Assembly (NCBI GenBank): GCA_003427395.1
Contig: BFEA01000102.1
Location: forward strand, 2,891,134 to 2,938,996
Length of the DNA stretch: 47,863 nt
Source of the DNA: Chara braunii
Taxonomy: Eukaryota; Streptophyta; Charophyceae; Charales; Characeae
Reading direction: 5' to 3'
This document shows, piece after piece, positions 31,158 to 41,826 of this stretch. A model generated the notes under the pieces. It was not told the origin of the DNA, did no database searches, and worked only from the letters and a program-made list of their open reading frames with translations. The translations under genes and the position numbers were made by a program. Position 1 is the stretch's first letter, and each line of letters opens with the position of its first letter.

Positions 31158-31431
31158 GTGGAATAGGATCCAGAACGTACATGGGCCTGGTGTCGGAGTT
31201 TCACTTTGAGAAAAGAATCCTGAGACGACGGATGTAATCTCCGATTCCAGGATTTCAGTTGAACACAAAATAGAAGCGAAAGTGATGGTGGGACTCGGAA
31301 TCAAATCAAGAGTGGAATTCGGAACTGAGTGATCAAACTGGTAAATTGGATCGGAGTCTTTTTATCGTTGTTAAAACTTAAAAGCGAAAAAAAAAACCAG
31401 AAACCCATGTACGTTCTGGATCCTATTCCAC
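31158..31431. repeat. Inverted-repeat element, 28-bp perfect arms
   Basis: gtggaataggatccagaacg (31158 on, 28 bases) is repeated inverted at 31404-31431, separated by 218 bp. No coding sequence is present. It may be the ends of a small DNA element; no clear target duplication is seen. Confidence 0.75.
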
Positions 31432-31439
31432 CAGCAAGA

Positions 31440-32499
31440 TTCGGAGTCGTTAATTTCAGACGTATACTTGAACAAAGAAAAAGAATACAGACTGCAACCT
31501 GAGAAGCAATGGTGTGGATCTTACTCCGGGAGAGGCAGATCAACGCACAGCCTGAGGGTACTGCTGCCTTGTAGTGCCCCCTCTAGGACGTTTCCTGGCC
31601 AGTACGTTCCCAGCCACTCTTTTCAAAAGGAGGCGCGTGCTGGGTCGTTCTTGTTTTTTTGCGCGCAGCGCGTTCTCGGGGAAGTACAAGTGAATACAAC
31701 TTTGTTTTGTTGGAAGAGAAGAGGAAAAATAAACACCCAGAAAAAAGAGGAATGGTAAGGGAATACACATTTTACTTTAGATGGTCATAATCGGTTAAGA
31801 AACGACTATAAGAAGAACAGTCATTATTTTCTAATCATCAATGGCGATTATGGCCTGGACAGATAAATGAAAAAACAGAAGGGGCAAGATCCCTGTCATC
31901 TATTGAGCGGAGCGAAGAATACGGATGCTGTTTTATGTATTCCCAGCGGTAGATCCTCATAATATGTGGTCCATTACGACCAAGCCAGGCAGGTGGAAAC
32001 ATGCCCTTGTGTGGCACCCCGTCTCAGACTTGGGGGAATGTACCGAGGGGGCTAACCCCGAAGTCGACATCAAGGAATAGAGTCCGTTGCGTCGGATCGC
32101 TAACCTTGGTTCTTGCTCCCTAGACTGTGTGGCAAGCTGTCACAAAAAAGAACAGAGACACAGGTACTGAGAGAACTGCGTACCTTGCAGGATGACAGGG
32201 ATGGATCGAAATCTGAGCGAGTCTGACCTGGCTGTCTCATTTTCATTCAACCCGGACCTGCATGGTGGTTTACGGATCTGTGTAAGTATAACGTACAGCT
32301 TTTGTTTTCCATCAACATTGTAAAATTGGTCAAACCCGTACTTTTCTTTCCTCATTTTGACCAATTACTGGAGAGTTCATGTGGGTATTGCATTCTGTAC
32401 TTTTCTTTCCCACTGGGCCCTGGCGCAGGACATCCTGTGGGCCTCTTGTCCTTGGGGCACATACCACACACGCCCCCCCCCCCCCACACAGTGCTCGCT

Positions 32500-32535
<36 letters not shown>

Positions 32536-32990
32536 GCGTAGAGCACTTGATCCAAACCTCTAGTGTGACAGCCGACCCATGCACATATCACCACAGTCAG
32601 TCGGGGAGCATAGCCCTGCGTTGACTCACACAGTATTTAAGATGGCATCCACTGCCATCCAGCCCAAATCCCGGCCGGCTCACGAATTAGCAACACCGGG
32701 TCGCACTCATTCATGTTATGCACAGTACTGCGCCAAGTGTATATAGTGCTGCATCCATCTTACATAGTGCTGCCGCCACGAGGGCGGATGAAAGTGAGGC
32801 ATCCATCCTAAGTGAATGAAGTAAGAGCTGCACCCTGCCGCATCACACTGTGTATATTGTGCTGCATCCATCTCTGCGCATTGAAGACTCCCTCAATATA
32901 CACTGCTGCGTCCATCTCATATCGAGGGGGTCTACAATGCTCAGGGATACATTGAAGTGGCTGATTTCACATGTAGTGTTTTTTATTTTC
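31440..32990. other. Spacer without a supported gene
   Basis: Contains a C run at 32467-32484, a (GA)n tract at about 32500-32531, and a loose repeat of gtgctgcatccatct-like words between 32740 and 32920. The small ORFs have no recognisable motif. Confidence 0.45.
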
Positions 32991-32995
32991 AAGTC

Positions 32996-33060
32996 ACCTG
33001 GAAAGTAAGGGAACGAAATTACCCTTTTACCTGGAAAGTAAGGGAACGAAAGTAAGCCAT
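32996..33060 (+). repeat. 33-bp tandem duplication
   Basis: acctggaaagtaagggaacg at 32996 and 33029. Confidence 0.9.
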
Positions 33061-33961
33061 CGAGTTCATTAATAAAATGTCCTTGGGAAACATGAGCAAT
33101 CCTCTACCTGTACGCGGGGTGGCTATGGGTTAGGAAGGCAAAAGGGGAGGAGGAGGAGGAGTGGACTGGGAACGAGAGGGATTGAGGACTTTGGTCATGG
33201 TGCAGATCGTACTGTTATTTGTGCGAGCTCACAAATGTTTTTCTATTTGGGTGAATATCTAGCAGCTGTGAGGACTGTTCTTATCAAAAAAGAAAGAAAA
33301 AAAAAAGAAAAAGCTTGTTTGGAAAGACTTGATTAGGTTTGCAATTGCTATGTGGTCAGATTTTTTATTGAGATCGTGTTTCTTCAAGTGTTGCCATGCT
33401 TCATACTTTTGTTCTTTTTTTTCCTCCGAGAATGCTTCATAAATTTTGGTTCTCATGGTGTCCAATATTGCAGCTCCTGCATCCAAGAAACCAAGTTTGT
33501 TGTTTCCCTCCGAAGGCGCATCGGTGATGCCAGTTGGTCATGAGCACTAAGTCTGTGTATTGGAGGGCACTGATGGGATCCTTTCACATTATAGTATTTG
33601 AATAGATCCAGTGTGAAGGGATCCTAGTGAGAAGAACATTTGGAATGATAGCCGGAGAGAAGTACCTCCTTTTCCGTCCTGGTGGAGCCCTGTGAGAGGA
33701 TGCCAGGCCACATCCCCCACCAACTCGATATTTGTTCTTTGTGGCCAGGATTTCCCGCCCATTTTTTACGGGTATGTTTGTTTTGGACCAATTCAAAATT
33801 TATGCGTGTCATCCTTTTCTGAGAAACCACCAGTACTTGGCCCAGCTATTGGGGGGGGGGCAGAAAAATTTAGTAGAAACATTCTACTCTAGTTTGATGA
33901 ATTTGGGCGCTCCGGTAGCGGCCCGTTCGTTTCCCTAAAATTCTGGCTTGTTAACGGGCAT

Positions 33962-34101
33962 GGAAGCAGCTCGTCCCTGGCAACCGGGCCCAGCGTCCAT
34001 TAATGTTGACTTTAGGAAGTGCTGGTGGTTTAATATAACAAAGGCTCTGATCTAGTATCCGTGGGAAGCAGCTCGTCCCTGGTAACCGGGCCCAGCGTCC
34101 T
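33962..34101 (+). repeat. Motif-family partial copies A and B
   Basis: ggaagcagctcgtccctggc and aaccgggcccagcgtcc occur at 33962-34000 and again at 34065-34100, almost identical. The end aaccgggcccagcgtcc is shared with the copies at 37.7 kb. Confidence 0.7.
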
Positions 34102-34271
34102 CTATACGATTACATGAGAATGATATAATGAACTGAGAGTCTAGTTTTTCCTCATAAAGTCTGGACTCTGGACTCTGAAGCTGTTCACCAGCTACAATTA
34201 AGAAGACGATAAGAAAGATTCAGAACCGCTTGAAAGCGTTCACCTACCAATCCTTATCTTTCTTCTTCTGT

Positions 34272-34303
34272 CTTTCTTTTTTTTTTTTTTTTTTTTTTTT
34301 TTT
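34272..34303. repeat. Poly(T) run
   Basis: About 30 T residues, probably the poly(A) tail of a minus-strand retroposed sequence. A second run of about 29 T lies at 34511-34539. Confidence 0.8.
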
Positions 34304-34508
34304 GTAGGTTCAACCTCGAAAGTCATGCTTTTTGTTTTCGACTCGTGTATGAAAATGTCATTGAAGGGAGGATAAGTGCCGAGAACTTCGAAATTGAACA
34401 GTATGGGCCAAGATACAGTTTCTAATTGCAGTTTGGGCAATGTATACAAGCCAACTTTCTGGCCAGGTAGGGTGCCCAAAGTGCAATTGCAAACTTTTTC
34501 AGAAGCCT

Positions 34509-34543
<35 letters not shown>

Positions 34544-34590
34544 CCCGAGTGGTGTTGGTAAGAGCAGACATCACTAGCACTCCTGGGGGA

Positions 34591-34643
34591 GGCTCCATCT
34601 ATTGGTGGGGAGCTGCACCTGCTGTAAAATGGGTCCAGCATCC
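34591..34643 (+). repeat. Motif-family copy C
   Basis: ggctccatctattggtgggg followed by agctgcacctgctg and gggtccagcatcc. This is the best-preserved form of a ~50-bp sequence that recurs at 36036, 37630 and 41955. Confidence 0.75.
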
Positions 34644-35164
34644 TTTTTACAATAAGAATATGCAAGTGTACACAATTGGAGATGGTATTTGGTGAATCAT
34701 CACCTCTTCATCCATTGTTGGATGCCAGATCTAGCACTACTATCTGGTCCTGATTCACTCTGCACTATCGTGTATCCAAATTGGAGATCCAGCTGCCCTA
34801 ATCAAGCTCCCAGATCGAAGCCCGGCCTCTCTCCCCCAACGTGCTACTAGGAAGGATGAAGGGCAGTGAGACCCTCCCCAGCATCAACCCTCGCTGACCT
34901 GGCGGCAGTCCCCGATCGGCCAGTAAAATGCCTTCCTCTCTCGACAGATCCCCAGCTAACCTAAACTTCTGACCATCACAACCAGTTCTGGTATCAAATA
35001 TCCTCTACTGCCGAAGGAATCCTAGGTTCAGCGCCAGAAAAGAAGAATGAAGCGATCCATGCTGATGATAATAAGCTGGATGTACTAGTATTTTCTCCTC
35101 CTCCCCCCCCCCCCCCCCGTCTCTCCTCCTCCCCCTACCTCTCCGTTGCCAACACAGAAAGGAC

Positions 35165-35226
35165 TGCGCAGGGGCCATGCTAATCTCCTCCATATCGTTC
35201 CAAATTTATCGGATGTCCCGGAGGAC
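35165..35226 (-). pseudogene. U6 snRNA pseudogene, 3'-truncated
   Basis: On the minus strand the sequence starts GTCCTCCGGGACATCCGATA, continues AATTTGGAACGATA and AGATTAGCATGGCCCCTGCG, and ends at CGCA, so it matches about the first 62 of 102 nucleotides of U6. The plant-type 5' stem-loop is kept. The ACAGAGA box, which pairs with the 5' splice site, is changed (ATGGAGG), and the U4/U6-pairing and 3' parts are missing. It is therefore a dead retroposed or duplicated copy. No TATA or USE-like element was seen upstream. Confidence 0.85.
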
Positions 35227-36035
35227 ACTCCACGAATACAACGGTATTTCACACCAGGCAAATCTTTGACTCTACCTCCTCGACCCATAACAGCTTGTAA
35301 CTTATGGCCTTCTCCCAGAATGTATGTGTATGCAAAAGCCTCATTTCGATTGGATACACGGAACTTGCACCGTATTTATATTGTGGCATTGGTCACTCTA
35401 GCAAGGAGTGCGCTAGAGTGGTTCTCCGTTGTGGTGAGGATAAGCAGCAGCATGAGCAAAGTACGCGAGAACGTATCATACCTTTTCGTTCGAGATGTGA
35501 GTGCGAAGCCCCCCAAGTTAGTGTACGCAGGCGTTTGTGTAAAATCCGTGTTTGTAATGTGCTCTCGACTTGCAGCCTTGAGGTGGCAAAAGGATGATCA
35601 TTGACCAAGCAATTTTTTTTTCTTCTTGTTTTTCTTGTTTTTTTTAAGCTCCACTTCCCTTCCCGATGTCGGGAAAGCGGGAAAATAGCCTGCTCCTAAT
35701 AGATCGGAGGCTGGGCCCAATGATGGCCACTGTTGATAAATCTAGTCGGCGGCCGTTTCGGCCTCCTAAAGAATCGGGGACTCGACGGTGGCAAACATGA
35801 GAAAAGGATGGTGGTTTAAACCACTAGTACTTCCTACCCGTTAACAAGCCACGCTTTTAGTAGGAAATGTACAGGCCACTACAGGAGCGCCCAAATTCAT
35901 CCGACTAGAAATGTTTCTGCTCTATTCTTCTCCCCCGGCCAATAGCTGGGCCAAGTATTCAGAACTTCATGTGCACGGGACTCTGCTTAACGAGGTGATA
36001 AGAGCATTCTCGCTAATCAGGACCCTGGATGTGAA

Positions 36036-36090
36036 GGCTCCATCTATTGGTGAGGAGCATCACCTGCTGGAAGTGGGCCCAGCGTGTCCC
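36036..36090 (+). repeat. Motif-family copy D
   Basis: ggctccatctattggtgagg, agcatcacctgctgg and gggcccagcgtgtccc; the same order of blocks as copy C. Confidence 0.75.
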
Positions 36091-36291
36091 TGTATAACTT
36101 GAACATAGTTTTTTATCTAGTTTTTTATCATAGTTTTTATCATCATGCATCGAAGTCTGAGTTGTGCATGGGGGAATCCTGCACCCACCCGTTGATCGTT
36201 ACGTTAGTCGTAGGTGCTGATTAATGGCCGAAGGTCGTGAACCATTTTTCACAGGTGTATTCCCATCAAAACATCCATTGGTCCGGGGACC

Positions 36292-36385
36292 ACTCCAGGG
36301 TGTCCAATTCTAGGGTGTCCAATTCTAGGGGGTCCATTTCTAGGGGGTCCAATTCTAGGGGGTCCAATTCTAGGGGTCCAAAGGA
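36292..36385 (+). repeat. 17-bp minisatellite, about five copies
   Basis: The unit gg(t/g)gtccaattctag is repeated head to tail. It gives an open frame of SNSRG repeats, but nothing suggests translation. Confidence 0.9.
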
Positions 36386-37009
36386 AGGTGGCATATGGGG
36401 ATGTTTGGTTCATCATGATAGAGCCACCTCCCAACCCTTGCATCCTGTACTGCCCCCATCCTGATGATCACACCAGGTTCAAGTTGTGGACTGATCCGGT
36501 TGTTCTTTGCTAAGGCGGCAAAGAGTTGATGGTCTGCCTCTCTGGAAGAGTTGTGGCCGTCACACACTTTCAGTTTGAAATAGGCAAGCAAAGACAGAGT
36601 GGCGCTGGTGTCGTGGTTGTGTTTTTCAAAATGTGCAAGTTTAGCGGGGGTCTAAAACTGCGGCAGTCGTTACCCGCAGTGGCGCTTGGCAGATCTAGGA
36701 GGGTCCCCTTTTTTGCTCCATTTGGGGGACTGTTAAAGTTGCCTATGCTCAACATTGAGTGTGATTCCAACGTACTTGCTCCGGGACCACCACCCGGTTC
36801 CCTTTCTGCACATGGGTGGGGCGTCCTTCAGTATCTTTAGCCCAATGGTCATCATGACTCTGCTCTACTTGAAGCATCTTCTTCACACAAGACAAAAAGA
36901 AAGGACACAGGTGAGAGAAAGCAAGGAGATCTAATCTTTGAAAGTAAGGGAATTCGAATTTTGAGGCGATAAAAACAAAGCTTAAACTCCTTTTTGTGAC
37001 TCTACTGAA

Positions 37010-37080
37010 GTTACCCCCCAAGAAAAAGAAAAAGAAGAAAGGGTACCCCCCAAAAAAAGAGAAAAAGAAGAAAGGGTACT
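37010..37080 (+). repeat. Purine-rich tandem repeat, about 32 bp x 2
   Basis: taccccccaa-aaa-agaaaaagaagaaaggg occurs twice in a row. Confidence 0.8.
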
Positions 37081-37154
37081 CACACTAGGAGACTTTTTCA
37101 AGCGATATCGGGACATCATTTTTTGCAACTCGGGTACATCTCTGGCTAGGAGCA

Positions 37155-37202
37155 AAAGTGGCCAGATACATCCAAGAAAGTGGCCAGATACATCCAAGAA
37201 AG
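37155..37202 (+). repeat. 22-bp tandem duplication
   Basis: gtggccagatacatccaaga is present twice directly adjacent. Confidence 0.9.
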
Positions 37203-37629
37203 CCCTTTTTTTATTTGTTTTGAAACTTCACTTTCCAAGGAGGAGTGAGTACGGCCTGATTTGCCAAGTGGACTGGCAATCATTATGGACAAATGCATTC
37301 AAAGGGGAATTTGAAGAAAGAGAGGGAAAGAAGGCCATTTTTCACAGCACTCAACCAGTCAGACGGTTGCAAGTAATAATGTCCATCTCTCTCACACTTC
37401 CGGTTCCGTAAGTGCGGCCAGATTCATTCAACGAACTGTCTTCACTCCTTTGTTCCTTTTTTTCTCGGGGTAACTTCAGTAGAGTCACAGAAACGAGTTA
37501 TAATTGCACTATGGGACAGGGTACAGTTTGCAATTGCACTTCCTTTTTTTTTTTTAAGGCCCCATGTGCAAGGCCTCTATCCTGGTGGCGGTAAAAGAAC
37601 CACCGGGATTGAGGCTTTGCCTGGCGGGC

Positions 37630-37740
37630 CGCTCCATCTATTGGTGGGGAGCACCTGCTGGAAACCAGGTCCGGCATCTTTCAGAACAGTACCTCATTGA
37701 AAGTGACGCCATTTTGCTGGAAACCGGGTCCAGCGTCCCA
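37630..37740 (+). repeat. Motif-family copy E plus a partial second copy
   Basis: gctccatctattggtgggga, gcacctgctggaaaccaggt and ccggcatc at 37630-37680, then tgctggaaaccgggtccagc and gtccca at 37715-37740. Confidence 0.75.
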
Positions 37741-38024
37741 TATGCACTTCTACTCTTCCCTGCAAAAACCTGCAGCAGGGTCAGGAATGGAGGGGAGCAC
37801 TGGGGGGCACCAGTGGGGTCCGCCTCCATCTCCTGACCCCTGCCATCCACCAGCTATCCTCAAGGCGCCTGTTGTGTTAAGCTAGAGTGAATCTAAACTG
37901 AATTTGAAGAGAACTAAACGGAATTAGGCTGAAGCAATTTGCATTAAACAGGATTAACAGAGTTCTCCCAGCATTTTCTCTCAATTTAGCTAAACAGCCG
38001 TTCTGACTACAGCAAACATCTTCA

Positions 38025-40337
38025 TTACTTCACAGGGTGACGCCCATCTGCTGATCCTGTCTTTTTGGCTCGATGGAAGGGGTCAATCGTGGTCAAATCG
38101 TGAAAAGTCAGCTGGTAGTCTCTCACTACCTCTGTTCGGGTCTCCCCCTGTGATTCCCTCTCAGGTTGGCGGCCAGTCCACTTCACCTCGGCCACCCATC
38201 CCTCCCTCTCGCCCCCCAGCCAGTTCTTGCAAAACGTAGAGATGATCCTGTTCATGTCCCCCCAGGAGCACATCAGGTCGAGTTTGTCTTTGGCTGTCTT
38301 CCATTGGGCCGCTATCTCCTGCTGGACTAGTGTTCGAATTTGCTCCATGGCCTTGCCGTCTTCCACCTGCGCCCCCTCTATCTCTCGACAGCACCTTATC
38401 CACCATATATTCCATAGGACACTTCGCCAGCCTAGGCTAAACATATTTTCTTCAAATGCCTTTCCCTGGATCGGAGGGTAATACCCCAAGAGAAGGGCCC
38501 TCCAGTCCCATGGCCAGACCGCACCGGGGACTATGTGCCGCCAGATCCTGTCCCAACTTCTCCATAATAGCACTAATGCAGGACATTGGAGGAATATATG
38601 TTCGATGGTCTCAGCCCTCTTCCTCCCGGGGTAACTCAAAAGACATTTGTGGCACCACGGTAGTGTCTTCCCTTGTTGTTCCAGGTGGGTATGGTCAATC
38701 AGCCAGTCGTTGGTGGGTAGGCACCTGTGTTCTATTTGCCACTGGAGTGTGGAGATTTTTGCTGGCCTTTTACTGTAGTGGGCAAACCACCGGATGGGTT
38801 TCAGTAGTTTACGGTCCACATTTAGGTGGCGATACCATCTATCTTTTACACGGCCTCGTAATGTACATTTGGGCCTGAGCATTCGATAGGCAGATTTAGA
38901 CTTTAGGTTGCATAGTGTTAGTGTTTTTGCCTCTCCCTTCTTAGTTGGGATGCTCAGGGCCCATTGCCACTCGTCAGGGTCCAGGGGGAGGTCCTCGATT
39001 GGAGTCATTGGGCTATATGCCCGCTGATGGCCTCCCTCGTCAATGACCCTGATGCGATAGACATCCCTTTGCTCCTTCCATATGAAGGGTTGCTGGTTAT
39101 GCTGCAGTCTATCGTCTTTTAAAATGGCGAAGACCTCAACTAGCACGTGTGTCTGGTTTACAAAGTGCACGTACCCCACCTCCTGCTCGAGGTCGGGCAG
39201 CCCTACCCAGTCATCTTCCCTAATGCAGGGGCCTTTTCTAAGAGTGACGTACCAGTGGAGGGGGAAGTTGTCAATCAACTTAGCCAGTGCTCTTTCGGTG
39301 AGGTGACAATACCGTAGTGTTGTTCGTAGCCTCTCTGTGCTCTTCCAGCTCCTTGCCTCTGTGTCCCAAAGGTCCCCGACTCTTCGTACACCGTGCTTTA
39401 CCCAGCCCTTCCGTGGTGAGTCCGACGCGCACCGCACACGCCCTTCAGAGTCCGTTATTAGGTGGTTGTCGAATAGGGGCTGCTTGAATATTTCTTCCCA
39501 CCTCTCTGGGACCGGTCGGTTGGGGGGGGAGAGCCTCCTCCATGTACGTATGAGACGCACCCAGTATCTGTCGGTCGGATCCCCGTTTCTGTACCTCCTA
39601 GGTAGCCTCCAATATCTGTCCTCCAGCCATACTCGGGGGTCAATCTCAGGTAGGGATTCTGGGGCGAGGTCAACGAATTGTGACAGGGCAAGGGGGACCC
39701 ATGGGGACGATGGTGAAAAGATGATAAGTTGGAGCCAGCGGATCGAGAGGGCCTGGAATTGTGTGGCAGGGTCCACGATTCCCACGCCTCCTTTATTCGT
39801 GGGCTGGATCACCGAATCCCACGCCACGCGACTTTTGGTGTGGGAGATGTTACTATCGCCTCTCCACAGGAATGCTGCCAGTTGTTGCTTCAATGCTTTG
39901 AGGCCCCCGTTACTCTCTGGAGGTGTGCCCCCTTGGTGATGCATCCACCATCCTGTAGTCTTCTGTCCCGAATTTACCGTCATATCTGATAGGCGGCAAA
40001 ATTTGTTCATGAGGTGCTGAATTTCTTCCATATTGCCCGTAGTTGCCTCTACCATGATGGTAAGGTCGTCAGCAAACAGGGAGCAGATGGGTATTGCCTC
40101 TTCCGGGATATTCGATATCCTGATACGTGTGAGGTCTTTGTTCTTCCGCAGATTGGCTGACAACGCTTCCATAATTACCAAGAAGAGATAGGGGGCAATA
40201 GGGTCCCCTTGTCTCACCGACCGTTGGAGTTCAAAAGGAGGCGCTACTGACGCATTGACCTGAACACAGGTTGTGGCATTTTTATGGAGGATTTTGACCC
40301 AGCGCCGGAAGGCGGGCCCGAAGTTCATTCTTTCCAA
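38025..40337 (-). pseudogene. LINE 2 ORF2: RT palm (motifs B, C) to zf-RVT, 770 open codons
   Basis: The open frame starts inside the RT with MERMNFGPAFRRWVKILHK, has motif B (RSVRQGDPIAPYLFLVIMEA) at about residues 38-58 and an intact catalytic LFADDLTIMV at about 88-97. The C-terminal region contains GGVGIVDP and VGDLWDTEARSW, and the zf-RVT finger at about 540-610 (WQIEHRCLPTNDWLI, WCHKC, ETIEHIFLQCPA). It ends GRHPVK. Such proteins prime DNA synthesis on nicked genomic DNA in the nucleus. The stretch is open for 2.3 kb, but it is cut from its N-terminus by stops, so it is listed as a pseudogene. The shown start methionine is internal to the family. Confidence 0.85.
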
Positions 40338-41046
40338 ACACGTCTAGAAATTCCTAGTCCATGTGGTCGTAGGCTTTTTCGAAATCTATAAAGATAATGG
40401 CCGCGTTTGCCTGTTGTCGGCGCATCAGTTGGACCACCTCGGTAACCAGTAGGACGTTTTCTTGAATATTCCTGTCAGACATGAACCCTGTTTGGGCTGG
40501 GTGAATGACCTCCTCCAATACTGTCGCCATGCGGTTGGTCAATGCTTTGGAAAACATTTTATATACCACGGTGAGCAATGTGATAGGTCTGTAGTTCCTA
40601 ATGTTCATTTTGTCGTCTTTTTTGTATATGAGGGATAACACTCATTTCCCTATTGTATCCCCCATTTTCCCGGCCTCCCATACCATTTGGTAATATTCCC
40701 ACAGGTCCGTACTAAGATCCGACCACATGGTTTCCCAAAGTTCATTGGAGAAACTGTCAATACCGGGGGAGGTTTCCTCCTTCATTTGGAGGAGTGTTGT
40801 CCATATTTCGTCTTTTGTGAGCTCTTTCTCCAGCTTGTCTCGTTGTTGGGACGAGATATGTCAGTCCATTGGAAGTAGGAAGTCCCGAATTTCCCGCTTC
40901 ATATTTTCCCCGTACAGGCATAGGATTTGGGAGGTATGTAGCTGTTTGAAGAACTTCTTGGTGATTAAGGTGCAGTGAGCTGTGTCAGTGGCAATGATGT
41001 TGTTGTTAGCTGGGTCAAAAAGAGCGTCGATGACCGTCCGTCGTGC
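40338..41046 (-). pseudogene. LINE 2 ORF2: linker to RT fingers and motif A, with stops
   Basis: One frame can be followed from 41046 to about 40345 through two TGA codons (40861-40863, 40642-40644), then through NIRNYRPITLLTVVYKMFSK, HPAQTGFMSDRNIQENVL and motif A (AAIIFIDFEKAYDHMD) to a TAG at 40354-40356. A one-base loss just after the TAG shifts into the frame of the 770-codon ORF. LINE 1 has tryptophan at the TAG position (YDHVDWDFLD). Confidence 0.8.
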
Positions 41047-41826
41047 TCATGCTGTGGCTATAGAGAAAAAACGAGTGTCCATGGAGGCCTCTTTAGTGAG
41101 TTTAGCCATCTTCCCTCTGATTCTAATTCCTTGCCATCTATGCTGAGCGTATTGTAAAAGTCGGTTTTTAGTGTTTTGAATAGAGTCCCTGAGATCCAGT
41201 GATTCCTGCGTGGAGAGAAGATGTTGTGATTCTGTCTGCCTTTCCAGGGCTATTAGTTCGTTGTGTGTGGTCATTTCGAGTTGTTGTCGCAGGGCTGCTA
41301 TAGCTTTAGAGAATTTTTTGCATTTCTTGGCCAGAAACACAAGGCCGTTGTTAAACCATACGAGATAAGAATCGAAAAGGTGCTTTTGCTGACGCCAGAA
41401 TTCCCATTTGTTCCGTATCATCTGTGAGAATGATATATCTTTAAGTAGGGAGGTATTTAGCTTGAAAAAGTCTGGCCCTTGGTCTGACTGTTTTCTCATT
41501 GTCAGCACTATCCCACAAGTTTTGTGATCCAGACCTGGGTGCGGGCTGCGTGGGAGGATCATTACCCATCGCAGAGCTCCTTCCAGGTCATTTGACAGTA
41601 GGATGAGGTCGATTCGAGATTTGGATAGGCGGATCGCTATCCCTAATGCACGTGAATACCCGTGCTTGGGGATGGAGGCGCCGGAATGTATCGAAGACTG
41701 CGAGAGACTCACAAAGATCTGCTAACACTTGTTCGTCCTCGCCGCGAAGGAGGGCGATTCCTGGGGGTTCCATCTGTCCAAGCCTTTATCTGGGGTTGCA
41801 TTAAAGTCCCCTGCTATAATTAGAGG
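41047..41826 (-). pseudogene. LINE 2 ORF2: endonuclease C-terminal half and linker
   Basis: The AP-endonuclease-like domain is represented by LIIAGDFNATPDKGLDRW (the GDFN block that includes catalytic Asp and Asn), then by a shifted frame with VLADLCESLAVFDTFRRLHP, and again by SRIDLILLSND and GLDHKTCGIVL, the last two being the usual SRID...SDH motifs (the S of SDH is L here). Two frameshifts separate these pieces. The N-terminal half of the domain and ORF1 are missing. The rest of this segment (FWRQQKHLFDSYLVWFNNG onward) is the helical linker before the RT. Confidence 0.8.

Larger units (their letters stand above)
33832..35960. mobile_element. Candidate element with ~130-bp inverted arms
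   Basis: The left arm 33832-33965 and the right arm 35827-35960 are inverted copies: acttggcccagctattgg, gatgaatttgggcgctcc and ggcttgttaacggg appear on the left and in reverse complement on the right, with about 75-80% identity by eye. A further match (gaagt-ct-gtggttta) extends inward after a roughly 50-bp insertion in the left arm. The interior holds two poly(T) runs, one motif-family copy and the U6 pseudogene. No transposase is seen. It could instead be two opposite insertions of the same repeat. Confidence 0.55.
36991..37493. repeat. Inverted-repeat pair, ~35-bp arms
   Basis: gtgactctactgaagttacc (36996) reappears inverted as ggtaacttcagtagagtcac (37469); the match extends a few bases at both sides. 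The interior of about 430 bp contains two small tandem repeats. Confidence 0.7.
37900..41826 (-). mobile_element. LINE 2: L1-type non-LTR retrotransposon, 5'-truncated in the endonuclease
   Basis: In minus-strand order: the C-terminal half of an AP-like endonuclease (LIIAGDFNAT at about 41795-41825, SRIDLILLS and LDHKTC further on), a linker, the reverse transcriptase (40,9 to 39,9 kb) and a long C-terminal region with a zf-RVT zinc finger, ending at the TGA/TAA-type stop near 38025. It is interrupted by TGA at 41047-41049, 40861-40863 and 40642-40644, TAG at 40354-40356 and frameshifts near 40.34 and 41.66 kb. The 5' break falls directly beside a GTTTGCAATTGC word. No poly(A) tail is obvious at the 3' side, so the 37.9 kb limit is approximate. 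Confidence 0.85.

Noticed and set aside
29811-31204. Long ORFs on both strands at the GT/GA array
   Set aside because: They run through microsatellites and 525 unknown bases. The open frames are artefacts.
35304-35597. Zinc knuckle of a LINE ORF1 (LYCGIGHSSKEC)
   Set aside because: The first cysteine is tyrosine and the Cys-His spacing is one residue short. No other ORF1 feature is present, so I do not call it.
36292-36385. CRISPR-like array
   Set aside because: The units are adjacent 17-mers without spacers, in a eukaryotic repeat zone. It is a plain minisatellite.
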